NCBI GenBank assembly: GCA_003136335.1
Contig: PLEA01000598.1
Location: 7,012-20,724, forward strand
DNA: 13,713 bases
Source of the DNA: Acidobacteriaceae bacterium
GTDB taxonomy: Bacteria; Acidobacteriota; Terriglobia; Terriglobales; SbA1
Direction of reading: 5' to 3'
The position numbers and the translations under genes are program-made. The notes below the pieces were generated by a model. It saw nothing but the letters and a program-made list of their open reading frames with translations. It did not search any database and was not told the origin of the DNA. Shown here in pieces: positions 5,915 through 12,418 of the stretch (positions are counted from its first letter, which is position 1; each line of letters begins with the position of its first letter).

Positions 5915-6904
5915 ATGCGATGGTCAATGCAGTTCGATTGTCATGCTCTGCTGGAGCGACTGTTGCCGGCAGCATTGCTTGTCGCCACCCTGCTGCAACC
6001 AGTGCACGCGGCTACTTCTCCCAAAGAACTTCTCGCCGCTGGTCACGCGGACGAAGCCATTCAGACTTTGCAGCAGCAAATCAGCCACTACCCCACCGAC
6101 GCCGAATCCTACAACCTGCTCTGCCGCGCCTATTTCATGATTGACGAGTGGGACCGCGGCATCCCCGCCTGCGAACGCGCAAGAAATCTCGATCCTCAGA
6201 AGAGCCTCTACTATCTGTGGCTGGGCCGCATCTATGGAGAGAAGGCCGACCGTGCCGGATTTCTTTCCGCCGCAGGCTTGGCTAAAAAAGTCCGACTCTC
6301 GTTTGAACGTGCCGTCGAATTGGATCCGAGGAATTGGGAAGCCCGCACCGATCTGGCCGAGTTCTATCTCGAGGCCCCATCCATCGTCGGCGGAGGCCAG
6401 GACAAAGCCCGCGCCCAAGCCGGGGCGCTGCTCCCGCTCAATCCCGCGACGGCGCACTGGGTTCTGGCCCGCATTGCGGGAAAAAATAAAGACGACGACG
6501 AAGCCGAGCGCGAGTACAGGACAGCTATCGAAGCCAGTCACGGAACGGCACAGGCATGGCTGCACCTGGCCCAATTCCTGGCGCACGCCAACCGACTGGA
6601 CGAAACGGAGCAAGCGCTCCGCACCATGGAGTCCAGTCCGGTCGACCGACCCGATTCGTTGATGGACGGCGCCAGCCTCCTGCTGCGCATGGGCCGCGAC
6701 CATGCCCTGGCAGTGCGACTGCTCCGCCGTTATCTTTCATCTCCCGCCGAAGAAGGCCCGGCCTTCAAAGCGCACGACTTCCTGGGCCAGTTACTGGAAA
6801 AACAAGGAGACCGCCGCGCTGCCGCCGAACAATACCGCGCAGCCCTGGCCCTCTTTCACGCCTACCCTCGCGCTCAGGAAGACTTGAAGCGGGTCGAACA
6901 TTGA
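5915..6904 (+). CDS. Periplasmic tetratricopeptide-repeat protein
   Basis: The product has 329 residues. A signal peptide spans residues 1-33 (hydrophobic PAALLVATLL, likely cleavage after VHA). The mature protein is almost entirely TPR-like helix pairs. Units are visible at about 34-66 (ELLAAGHADEAIQTLQQQ), 67-100 (YNLLCRAYFMIDEWDRGIPA), 101-145, 146-185 and 205-240 (AWLHLAQFLAHANRLDETEQ), with a final clear one at about 285-325 (FLGQLLEKQGDRRAAAEQYRAAL). Such proteins usually serve as scaffolds for partner proteins; no enzymatic residues stand out. It begins 3 nt after the adaptor stop without a clear ribosome binding site, which suggests coupling. Being sandwiched between adaptor and channel genes, it may help assemble or modulate that export complex; this is inference from position only. 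ATG at 5927 is a possible alternative start. Confidence 0.85.
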   Translation: MRWSMQFDCHALLERLLPAALLVATLLQPVHAATSPKELLAAGHADEAIQTLQQQISHYPTDAESYNLLCRAYFMIDEWDRGIPACERARNLDPQKSLYYLWLGRIYGEKADRAGFLSAAGLAKKVRLSFERAVELDPRNWEARTDLAEFYLEAPSIVGGGQDKARAQAGALLPLNPATAHWVLARIAGKNKDDDEAEREYRTAIEASHGTAQAWLHLAQFLAHANRLDETEQALRTMESSPVDRPDSLMDGASLLLRMGRDHALAVRLLRRYLSSPAEEGPAFKAHDFLGQLLEKQGDRRAAAEQYRAALALFHAYPRAQEDLKRVEH

Positions 6905-6920
6905 ACTTAACTTGGATCGC

Positions 6921-6958
6921 GGGCGCCCCCCCCGTCTCGTGATTTTCAAGACGTGGGG
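6921..6958 (+). repeat. Diverged 38-bp palindromic element, copy 3 (intergenic)
   Basis: It has the same length and ends as copies 1 and 2 (GGGYGCCCC at the left, GTGGGG at the right) but a different middle. My hand alignment gives 25 of 38 identical positions with copy 1. The arms still pair: CGTCT (6933-6937) with AGACG (6949-6953) and CCCC (6928-6931) with GGGG (6955-6958), one mismatch between. It lies between the TPR and TolC genes, so it would be transcribed as a hairpin inside the operon message. Confidence 0.5.
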
Positions 6959-7072
6959 ATTTTCGTCTTCGTGGTACTTCCGCCCATCTGACATTTAAAA
7001 TCTCGCTGGCATCCAATTGTTCATGAAATCATTCCTAGATCGCCCGGAAAAGATCAGTCTGAAAGGGACGCA

Positions 7073-8428
7073 ATGAAAACCTTGTGGCGCGGTACGCACA
7101 CCGCAAAGTGGATTCTGATATTTTTTCTACTCCCCGCCTCGCTGCTGGCCGAACCTGTCTCTCTCAAGCGCATCGTCGAGCTCGCCCTGGCCCACGCCAC
7201 CGGCGCGGCCATCACCGCCGCTGACGAGTTGCACGCCTCCGCCAGCTATCAATATCTCCGCCACAACTACGTTCCTCAACTTTCCACGGGAGCCGGCCTG
7301 GGCTATTCGTATGGATTTCCGCTCGGGCTGGAGGGGTCTGCGCCCGCTCTGTTCAATGTCACCGCACAATCCGCACTCCTCAATCCCGCGTTGCGCGATT
7401 TCATTCGCGCCGCGAAAGTCGACTCCTCTGTCGCTTCCTTGAAGAGTAAAGACCAGCGCAACCAAATCATTCAGGACGCTGCCCTCAGCTATGCCGAACT
7501 CGCCAAGTGGGAACAGCGCTTGATACGGCTCCAGGAAACCGAGGCCGCCACCGATAAAATGCAAACTGCGGTCGCCGACCGCGTGAAAGAAGGCATCGAC
7601 AGCGAACTCGAGGGCACCAAGGCTCGCCTCTCCGCCGCGCGCGTGCGCCTTCGCATCACCGAGGCACAAGGCGCAGCCGATGTCCTCCGCGAACACCTCT
7701 CCACACTCACGGGGCTTCCCGCCGCCAACCTTCAGACCGACCCCGACTCGATTCCCGCGCCTCCCGCCGCTGCAGCGAACCGGGAGGCCGCGAAAGAAGC
7801 TGCCACTTCCAATCCCTCGGTGGAAGCCGCCGTTGAACACGCCCGCGCCCAGTACATGCGGGCTCAGGGAGAACATCGATCTCTGTGGCCGAGCGTCGAT
7901 TTCGCCGCGCAATACGCCTTGCTCTCTAGGTTCAACAACTACCAGAATTACTACATTCCTTCCCGGCCCTGCACCACATCCCTTGGCGAATTTCTCTGCG
8001 TGACGAGCAGCTTTCAGCAGAACAATGCGACTGTCGGCGTCAGTGTCCGATTCCCTCTGTTCAACTCCTCGCAGCGTTCTCGCGCCCAGGCGGCCGACGC
8101 CGACGCCCTGAAAGCGACCAAACAAGCGGAAGCAGCTCGGAACCAAGTGTCGGAAGAAACCCTGCGTCTGCAGCGCTCCGTCGCCCAAATGCAAGCCGCG
8201 CGCGAAGTTGCCCAACTGGACTACGAAATCGCCGAAAAGAATCTGGCCGCCGTCCAAACGCGCATTGATGCCGGCACCGCCACGCTTCACGATCTCGATG
8301 ACGCCCGTTCGCAAGCCAGCGAACGCTTCATCGCTCTCCAAGACGTGACCTTCGAACTCGAGCGCAGCCAACTCGGCGTCCTGCGCTCCACCGGAGACCT
8401 GGAAAAATGGGCTCTCGGCACGCCCTAA
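7073..8428 (+). CDS. TolC-family outer-membrane efflux/secretion channel protein
   Basis: The product has 451 residues, the usual TolC-family size. The signal peptide spans 1-26 (WILIFFLLPASLLA, cleavage before EP). Two internally similar halves follow. Each has long, alanine- and glutamine-rich helices with heptad-like patterning (about 125-205 and 330-420) flanking short beta segments for the outer-membrane barrel, for example LSTGAGLGYSYGFPLG near residue 80 and the NATVGVSVRFPLFNSSQR strand near 320. VSLKRIVELALA at the start of the mature protein and the late L-x-DLDDARSQ segment are typical family positions. The trimer would form the outer-membrane duct for the adaptor encoded upstream. 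An AAGGGA ribosome binding site lies 4 nt before the ATG. It is separated from the TPR gene by 168 nt holding a hairpin element, so expression could be partly uncoupled from the first two genes. Last full-length gene of the operon. Confidence 0.88.
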   Translation: MKTLWRGTHTAKWILIFFLLPASLLAEPVSLKRIVELALAHATGAAITAADELHASASYQYLRHNYVPQLSTGAGLGYSYGFPLGLEGSAPALFNVTAQSALLNPALRDFIRAAKVDSSVASLKSKDQRNQIIQDAALSYAELAKWEQRLIRLQETEAATDKMQTAVADRVKEGIDSELEGTKARLSAARVRLRITEAQGAADVLREHLSTLTGLPAANLQTDPDSIPAPPAAAANREAAKEAATSNPSVEAAVEHARAQYMRAQGEHRSLWPSVDFAAQYALLSRFNNYQNYYIPSRPCTTSLGEFLCVTSSFQQNNATVGVSVRFPLFNSSQRSRAQAADADALKATKQAEAARNQVSEETLRLQRSVAQMQAAREVAQLDYEIAEKNLAAVQTRIDAGTATLHDLDDARSQASERFIALQDVTFELERSQLGVLRSTGDLEKWALGTP

Positions 8429-8476
8429 GCCTGCTGAATTAGCACGTAAGGAGATTTGGAAGTGGCGCTCCGAGAA

Positions 8477-8526
8477 CCCAGCGCTGGAGGCGCTTCCGAA
8501 AATAGCCCCAGCACTTCGGCGCTGGG
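8477..8526. repeat. Compound inverted repeat between convergent tolC-like and arsR-like genes
   Basis: CCCAGCGC (8477-8484) pairs perfectly with GCGCTGGG (8519-8526). Within it, CCCAGC (8507-8512) can instead pair with GCTGGG (8521-8526) around an 8-nt loop, so two alternative hairpins compete for the right arm. It sits in the 151-bp gap between convergent genes, where a bidirectional terminator is expected, but no T-run follows on either strand. It could equally be another dispersed palindromic element. Confidence 0.55.
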
Positions 8527-8579
8527 CTAAGCCCAAAGAACTCAACCGCGTCCCGGAGGAACGCCTAAAACGCCAGCCC

Positions 8580-8900
8580 CTACAGCTCCCCCCGCAACGT
8601 CTTCACCACTGCGCGAATCGCCTTCTCATTTCGCCGGTACCAGCGCCATTGCCCCTTCTTGGTCGCCTCCACCAGCTCGGCCTTCGTCAGGATGGCCATG
8701 TGATGAGAGATAGTCGGCTGCGAAAGCCGGACGCGTGCCTCAATATCCCCCGCGCACAGGCACGGTCCCATCGCGGCCGCTTTGTGCCCCGTTGCCTTAG
8801 CTTCGGCTTCGCCTTCCTTGAGAGCTTGCAGTATTCGCCGCCGGGTCGGGTCCGCAATGGCGTGCAGCGCGCGGTCGAGAAATGCTTCGCTGGAAGACAT
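8580..8900 (-). CDS. ArsR-family winged-helix regulator with CxC pair
   Basis: This 106-residue cytoplasmic transcription factor is a single winged helix-turn-helix. ALHAIADPTRRRILQALKEG (11-30) is the classic N-terminal ArsR segment. LSQPTISHHMAILTKAELV (59-77) holds the recognition helix, and GQWRWYRRN is the wing. The CLCAGDI segment (47-53) puts C47 and C49 at the place where ArsR/SmtB metal sensors carry their ELCVCDL cysteines, so metal or metalloid sensing is possible. The usual short turn before it is replaced by an alanine- and lysine-rich insert (about 31-46). Start: the frame extends to a TTG at 8939, but that TTG is the first part of a TTGACA that makes a good -35 box, so the ATG at 8900 is preferred. 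It is convergent with the TolC gene and divergent from the orphan membrane protein gene; targets are not evident. Confidence 0.88.
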   Translation of the reverse strand: MSSSEAFLDRALHAIADPTRRRILQALKEGEAEAKATGHKAAAMGPCLCAGDIEARVRLSQPTISHHMAILTKAELVEATKKGQWRWYRRNEKAIRAVVKTLRGEL

Positions 8901-8910
8901 GGATGGACTA

Positions 8911-8939
8911 GGAATAGCGCGGAAATCGATGGGTGTCAA
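8911..8939 (-). promoter_or_regulatory. Candidate sigma70-type promoter of the ArsR-family gene
   Basis: On the minus strand TTGACA (8939-8934) is a perfect -35 hexamer, 17 nt from TATTCC (8916-8911), a weak -10 (TAT conserved). The ATG at 8900 lies 10 nt after the -10, implying a leader of only a few nucleotides. This also excludes the upstream TTG start. Confidence 0.5.
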
Positions 8940-9128
8940 TGTAAGAAATCGTTGATCCTCCGCTCTCCCCGCCTCGTCAGCTGCTTTTCTTCAAGCGGGA
9001 ACCATCTTCCGGGTTTTGGTGTCCAATCATCACATACATGACGTGTGGGTGCGATGAGTCGTAAGCCCGGTTCATGATTGCGCTATCGCCAAACGGTTCC
9101 TCGTCTCTTCGCGAGAGTGAGGTTCAGT

Positions 9129-10598
9129 GTGAACACTTTTGATTTGGTTGGCACTTCGGCGCCAAGGCCACTTCCCAAATGGCTGCCGCTAGCTGGGGGT
9201 CTGGTTGCTGCGGCGGTTGTTGCCTCTTTCGTGTGCCGCTGGCCGCTGGTACATTCGCTTTCACTCGGCGAGCTACTTGGCTCCGCTGTCGAAAACGTCC
9301 TGGAGGTTTTTCTAGCAAATGCCGTAACCGCGTGCGCTCTTTGCGCGATCTCGCCACAAACAATCGGACGCGATGCTCGCCGGCTCATCCTGCGAACTTC
9401 GCTCGATGCACTCTGGCTTGCTCCTCTGGTCCTTTTCATTCATGAGAATTCCGCCTGGGCAATGGTCATGGCCGCCGTGCTGGTGGCCAGCGCTGTGAAT
9501 TCATTTCATTTGCTTCACCGCGCGGGCGTGGACCACAGTGAGGAATCTCTGGTTCTGGCCCTGAGAAGCAATCCGTTTAGCCTGACGGGATCGTCGCGCT
9601 CCTTTCTGCGGCAAGCCTCCGGAGCCTGCGCGGCGTTGTGCGCTCAAACTGGTGCATTGGCTGCTTTCGCTGGCTACCAGTTCACCGCTGCGATACTGGT
9701 GGGCGTTAGCTCTGCCGTCTGGACAATGTCTTTCACGAAACACGCTCCCTCCGACGGCCGGCCATCCCCGTCCCCATCGCAGTTCTCATTGCGTGCTCTG
9801 TTGATCGTAGTGCTGACCGTCGTTTTCACCGCGGCAGGCCTAATCCCATATCTGCAACACACGTACGGTGTCCGGGGATATGGCGTCCTCTCCCGTTATC
9901 ACTCGCGTCACGCGTTCTCCCACGGGGACCAGCGTGGGCCGGCAGATCGCCAGAAGGCGTCCGACGATTCGCTCGCAGCTCCGAGTGAAGGCAACTCCGG
10001 TATCATCCTCTGGCCCAAGAAGCCGACGTACACCAAGCTGGTAGCCCCAGCGCCGGCAATGGCAAACAGCCTACTGACAGGCCACCGCAGTGCAGACCCT
10101 TTGGTGATTCCATTCGGCGGCGTTTATTGGTTCTTCAAAGCGCCAGATGCGCATCCTCCGCAGACTTCCCGTCAGGTGCAAGGCAGCCCCGAGGTCCTAG
10201 ACATTCGTTCCACGGACCGGCGTCCTTTGTCTATGGAGGCCCACGAGAATTTCGGCAGCACGATCGATATGGACTGCTGCAGCCGAATCCAGATAGCGAT
10301 TCGCAATGCGGATCGCTATCCCGAGACGGTCTCCATGGAGCTCGTCTTGATCAATACCGCTTTGCGCGGAAAACCTTCGCAGTCTCTCGGGAGAATGATG
10401 GTCAAGTCGACCCGCCCGTGGACGCTGTATGAAGAGCGACCGCCTACCAGCGAGACACTGAACTTCGTCATCCCGGCGCACGCGTCCATCCGGCGTTTTG
10501 ATGAAGTGATGGTTGTGTTTCGACTGGATGCAGCCCGGGCGGACGCCGGACCCAAGATCGCAATCGACCGCTTCGTACTCGTTCCCCGAGGTCTGTGA
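9129..10598 (+). CDS. Polytopic membrane protein with large C-terminal domain, function unknown
   Basis: From the GTG at 9129 it has 489 residues. The N-terminal half is hydrophobic with about six or seven membrane segments (for example LAGGLVAAAVVASFVC, ALWLAPLVLFIHE, AMVMAAVLVASAVN, LLIVVLTVVFTAAGLIPYL). Two cysteine- and alanine-rich segments lie among them. A hydrophilic region from about residue 243 follows the last helix. A linker rich in Ser, Pro and charged residues then leads to a beta-rich domain of about 165 residues starting near PFGGVYWFFKAPDAHPP, with DMDCCSRIQIAIRN and IPAHASIRRFDEV as landmarks. I do not recognise a named family. I believe a similar C-terminal domain recurs in Acidobacteriota membrane proteins, but cannot verify this. 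Start choice: GTGAGG lies 7 nt before GTG 9129, while the frame's earlier TTG at 9078 has none. No partner gene is adjacent on the same strand. Confidence 0.75.
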   Translation: MNTFDLVGTSAPRPLPKWLPLAGGLVAAAVVASFVCRWPLVHSLSLGELLGSAVENVLEVFLANAVTACALCAISPQTIGRDARRLILRTSLDALWLAPLVLFIHENSAWAMVMAAVLVASAVNSFHLLHRAGVDHSEESLVLALRSNPFSLTGSSRSFLRQASGACAALCAQTGALAAFAGYQFTAAILVGVSSAVWTMSFTKHAPSDGRPSPSPSQFSLRALLIVVLTVVFTAAGLIPYLQHTYGVRGYGVLSRYHSRHAFSHGDQRGPADRQKASDDSLAAPSEGNSGIILWPKKPTYTKLVAPAPAMANSLLTGHRSADPLVIPFGGVYWFFKAPDAHPPQTSRQVQGSPEVLDIRSTDRRPLSMEAHENFGSTIDMDCCSRIQIAIRNADRYPETVSMELVLINTALRGKPSQSLGRMMVKSTRPWTLYEERPPTSETLNFVIPAHASIRRFDEVMVVFRLDAARADAGPKIAIDRFVLVPRGL

Positions 10599-10666
10599 AT
10601 GGCTTGACCGTCAGCGTTTCAGGAAATTCTTTCCCTTTGCCGGGTCGACAGTTTGGGAACTGAGAT

Positions 10667-11269
10667 CTACTTCTTCAGAATCGGGCTATACCCATCGGCG
10701 ATCAACCGCGCGCGGATCGCTTCCGCATCTTTAATATCGGGAAACGGCCCTACCTGCACGTGAAACAGCTTGTCTGCCGGGACCGGAGCCGCCACAAACG
10801 CCGGATACTCTTTCTTTTTGAGCGCGTCCACCAAAGCATCGCCGTCTTCCTGTTTGCTGACGGCGGCCACCTGTACGAGATATCCCGCCGATGGCAGCGT
10901 TGTCGCCGGGTCCGGAGCGTCAGCGGGAGGCGTTTGCGTCGAGGCCGGAGCCGCATCCGCAGGCGGCGCCGCTGCTGGCTCCGTTTTTGCGTCGACCGCC
11001 GGGGTCAATTCCGGGTGGGCATCTTTCTGTTCCACCGACTTATAGAACGTCATGGGCGCCGTTGCGGGCGATCCACTGCTCGCCTTGGTCGTGCCTGGAA
11101 CGAGCTGCGGCGAAGCGGCCGCGCTCGCCGTGGTAATCGCTGGCTCCGACTTCCGTCCCAGCGAATATCCCACCGCGAAGAACAGCGCGCAGACCCCGAC
11201 CAGGCCGAAGAACAGGACCAACAGCTTGCCCGTTCCCAGTGTAATTTCCGTATCTTGTGTAGTAGCCAT
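10667..11269 (-). CDS. Membrane-anchored SPOR-domain protein
   Basis: This 200-residue bitopic protein has a short cytoplasmic N terminus and one membrane segment (about 15-37, LLVLFFGLVGVCALFFAV). A long linker of Ala, Pro, Thr and Ser (about 41-125) follows, then a C-terminal SPOR domain (about 128-200). The domain opens GYLVQVAAVSKQEDGDALVD and contains the second strand FHVQVGPFPDIKDAEAIRAR, matching the family's two QVxxF/GPF-type repeats. SPOR domains bind glycan strands stripped of stem peptides at the division septum, so a role in septal cell-wall remodelling (FtsN/DedD-like) is likely. A GGAG box lies 7 nt before the ATG. It is 51 nt downstream of the slipin gene on the same strand and probably co-transcribed. 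Confidence 0.88.
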   Translation of the reverse strand: MATTQDTEITLGTGKLLVLFFGLVGVCALFFAVGYSLGRKSEPAITTASAAASPQLVPGTTKASSGSPATAPMTFYKSVEQKDAHPELTPAVDAKTEPAAAPPADAAPASTQTPPADAPDPATTLPSAGYLVQVAAVSKQEDGDALVDALKKKEYPAFVAAPVPADKLFHVQVGPFPDIKDAEAIRARLIADGYSPILKK

Positions 11270-11320
11270 AGTTCAACTCCAGGCAAATTTCGGCGCGCGA
11301 ATTGCTCGCCTGCTTACTTC

Positions 11321-12115
11321 CTACGGAGTCTTCGACTTTGCCGACCCGTCTCCGCTTCCTAACAGCTTCTGCAGCCCTGAGAAAAAGTCCACCGGCACGG
11401 GGAAAATCACAGTCGTATTCTTCTCCACGCCGATCTCGGTCAGAGTCTGCAAATAGCGCAGTTGCACGCTGACCGGCTCAGTTGCCAGCAGATGGGCCGC
11501 ATCCACCAGTCTCTGCGCCGCCGAAAACTCGCCCTCAGCATGAATAATCTTCGACCGCTTCTCGCGCTCGGCCTCCGCCTGCTTGGCCATGGCGCGCAGC
11601 ATCGACTCCGGCATGTCCACCTGTTTGACCTCGACGTTAGTAACTTTCACGCCCCAAGGCGAAGTGTGGGTGTCGAGAATGCTCTGCAACCGCAGATTGA
11701 TTTTTTCCCGGTGCGAAAGCAGTTCGTCAAGTTCCTGCTCGCCCAGCACCGACCGCAGCGTGGTCTGCGCGAATTGCGAAGTCTGATACACGTAATTGGA
11801 AACCTCGACCACAGCCTTGTTCGGATCGATCACGCGCAGAAAAATGACGGCGTTCACCTTCAGCGTAACGTTGTCGCGGGTGATGATGTCCTGCGGCGGA
11901 ACCTCGAGCGCCTCCTGTCGCAGAGACACTCGCACGATGCGGTCAATCGGCGCGAACACCAGAGCCACCCCAGGCCCCTTCGCCGTGGCCAGTAACCGCC
12001 CCAGGCGAAAGATCACGCCGCGCTCATACTCCGCCAGAATCTTGATAGAACTGAGAATGTAGATGACAATAACAACGATGGCAATCGTGCCAAATCCAAA
12101 GCCAAAAGACTCCAC
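11321..12115 (-). CDS. Slipin (stomatin/prohibitin, SPFH/band 7 family)
   Basis: This 264-residue inner-membrane scaffold protein has an N-terminal hydrophobic segment (about 5-27, [17 protein letters not shown]). The SPFH domain follows: [50 protein letters not shown], then [17 protein letters not shown] and [19 protein letters not shown]. An [20 protein letters not shown] coiled-coil region and the [20 protein letters not shown] end segment complete the slipin pattern. Such proteins form large membrane-associated ring assemblies and organise microdomains or control proteases. The frame extends to a GTG at 12145, but a GGAGG box lies 5 nt before the GTG at 12115, which I take as the start. 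Bacterial slipins commonly pair with an NfeD-type protease gene; here the next gene encodes a SPOR protein and no NfeD is present. Confidence 0.92.
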   Translation of the reverse strand: MESFGFGFGTIAIVVIVIYILSSIKILAEYERGVIFRLGRLLATAKGPGVALVFAPIDRIVRVSLRQEALEVPPQDIITRDNVTLKVNAVIFLRVIDPNKAVVEVSNYVYQTSQFAQTTLRSVLGEQELDELLSHREKINLRLQSILDTHTSPWGVKVTNVEVKQVDMPESMLRAMAKQAEAEREKRSKIIHAEGEFSAAQRLVDAAHLLATEPVSVQLRYLQTLTEIGVEKNTTVIFPVPVDFFSGLQKLLGSGDGSAKSKTP

Positions 12116-12131
12116 AGACGCCTCCGCCCCC

Positions 12132-12164
12132 GGAGTGCAAAACACTCCTACCGCGGATTGTATA
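12132..12164 (-). promoter_or_regulatory. Candidate -10 region and leader hairpin of the slipin-SPOR operon
   Basis: On the minus strand TATACAAT (12164-12157) provides one or two overlapping -10 hexamers. A perfect 6-bp inverted repeat, GGAGTG-TTTTG-CACTCC, follows at 12148-12132, between that box and the GTG start at 12115. It could be an operator or a leader hairpin that presents the downstream GGAGG ribosome binding site. Confidence 0.35.
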
Positions 12165-12224
12165 GCAGCCAGAAGAAGCCGGCGCGCAAATCGCGAGTAC
12201 GAAAGTTACCTGCCCTGATGCGCG

Positions 12225-12370
12225 ATACCAGCCTTGAAACCCTACCCCTGAGGAGAGCCGCAAAGCGGCGAAAGAATGCAGCCCACACCGCAAGCTATGG
12301 GTCGCCAGTGAACGATGAATAAAGCCCCGATGGGCGAAAGAAAAAACGCGACCCGGCTCCGTAGGCTGGA
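12225..12370. repeat. Possible dispersed repeat in the gap upstream of the slipin gene
   Basis: The gap between the slipin gene and the VirB10-like gene (about 300 nt) holds no convincing gene. It contains a hairpin GCCGC-AAA-GCGGC (12257-12269) and an imperfect one formed by CCCACA (12282-12287) and TATGGG (12296-12301), paired with one G:U on the minus-strand transcript. The run of short hairpins, and the phrase that reads HSLRCGLHSFAALRL on the minus strand, resemble interspersed repeats I associate with Acidobacteriota intergenic DNA. There is no second copy in this window, so the call rests on memory and structure. Confidence 0.35.
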
Positions 12371-12418
12371 ATTCTAACGAAAAATACTTCACTGCTGCCT
12401 ACCGGAAACGGACGAGCC

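Noticed and set aside
7127..8545. Minus-strand open frame of 472 codons across the TolC-family gene
   Set aside because: Glycine- and arginine-rich shadow of the true gene; no motif, signal or ribosome binding site, and the plus-strand protein is clearly a TolC-family member.
8934..8939. TTG at 8939 as start of the ArsR-family gene
   Set aside because: It is part of a perfect TTGACA with a 17-nt spacer to a -10-like hexamer; the residues it would add (TPIDFRAIPSP) are not family-like.
12024..12392. Minus-strand open frame of 122 codons overlapping the slipin start
   Set aside because: It overlaps the slipin gene in another frame and is rich in Cys, Ser and His; the upstream half coincides with the candidate repeat region and reads like translated repeat DNA.
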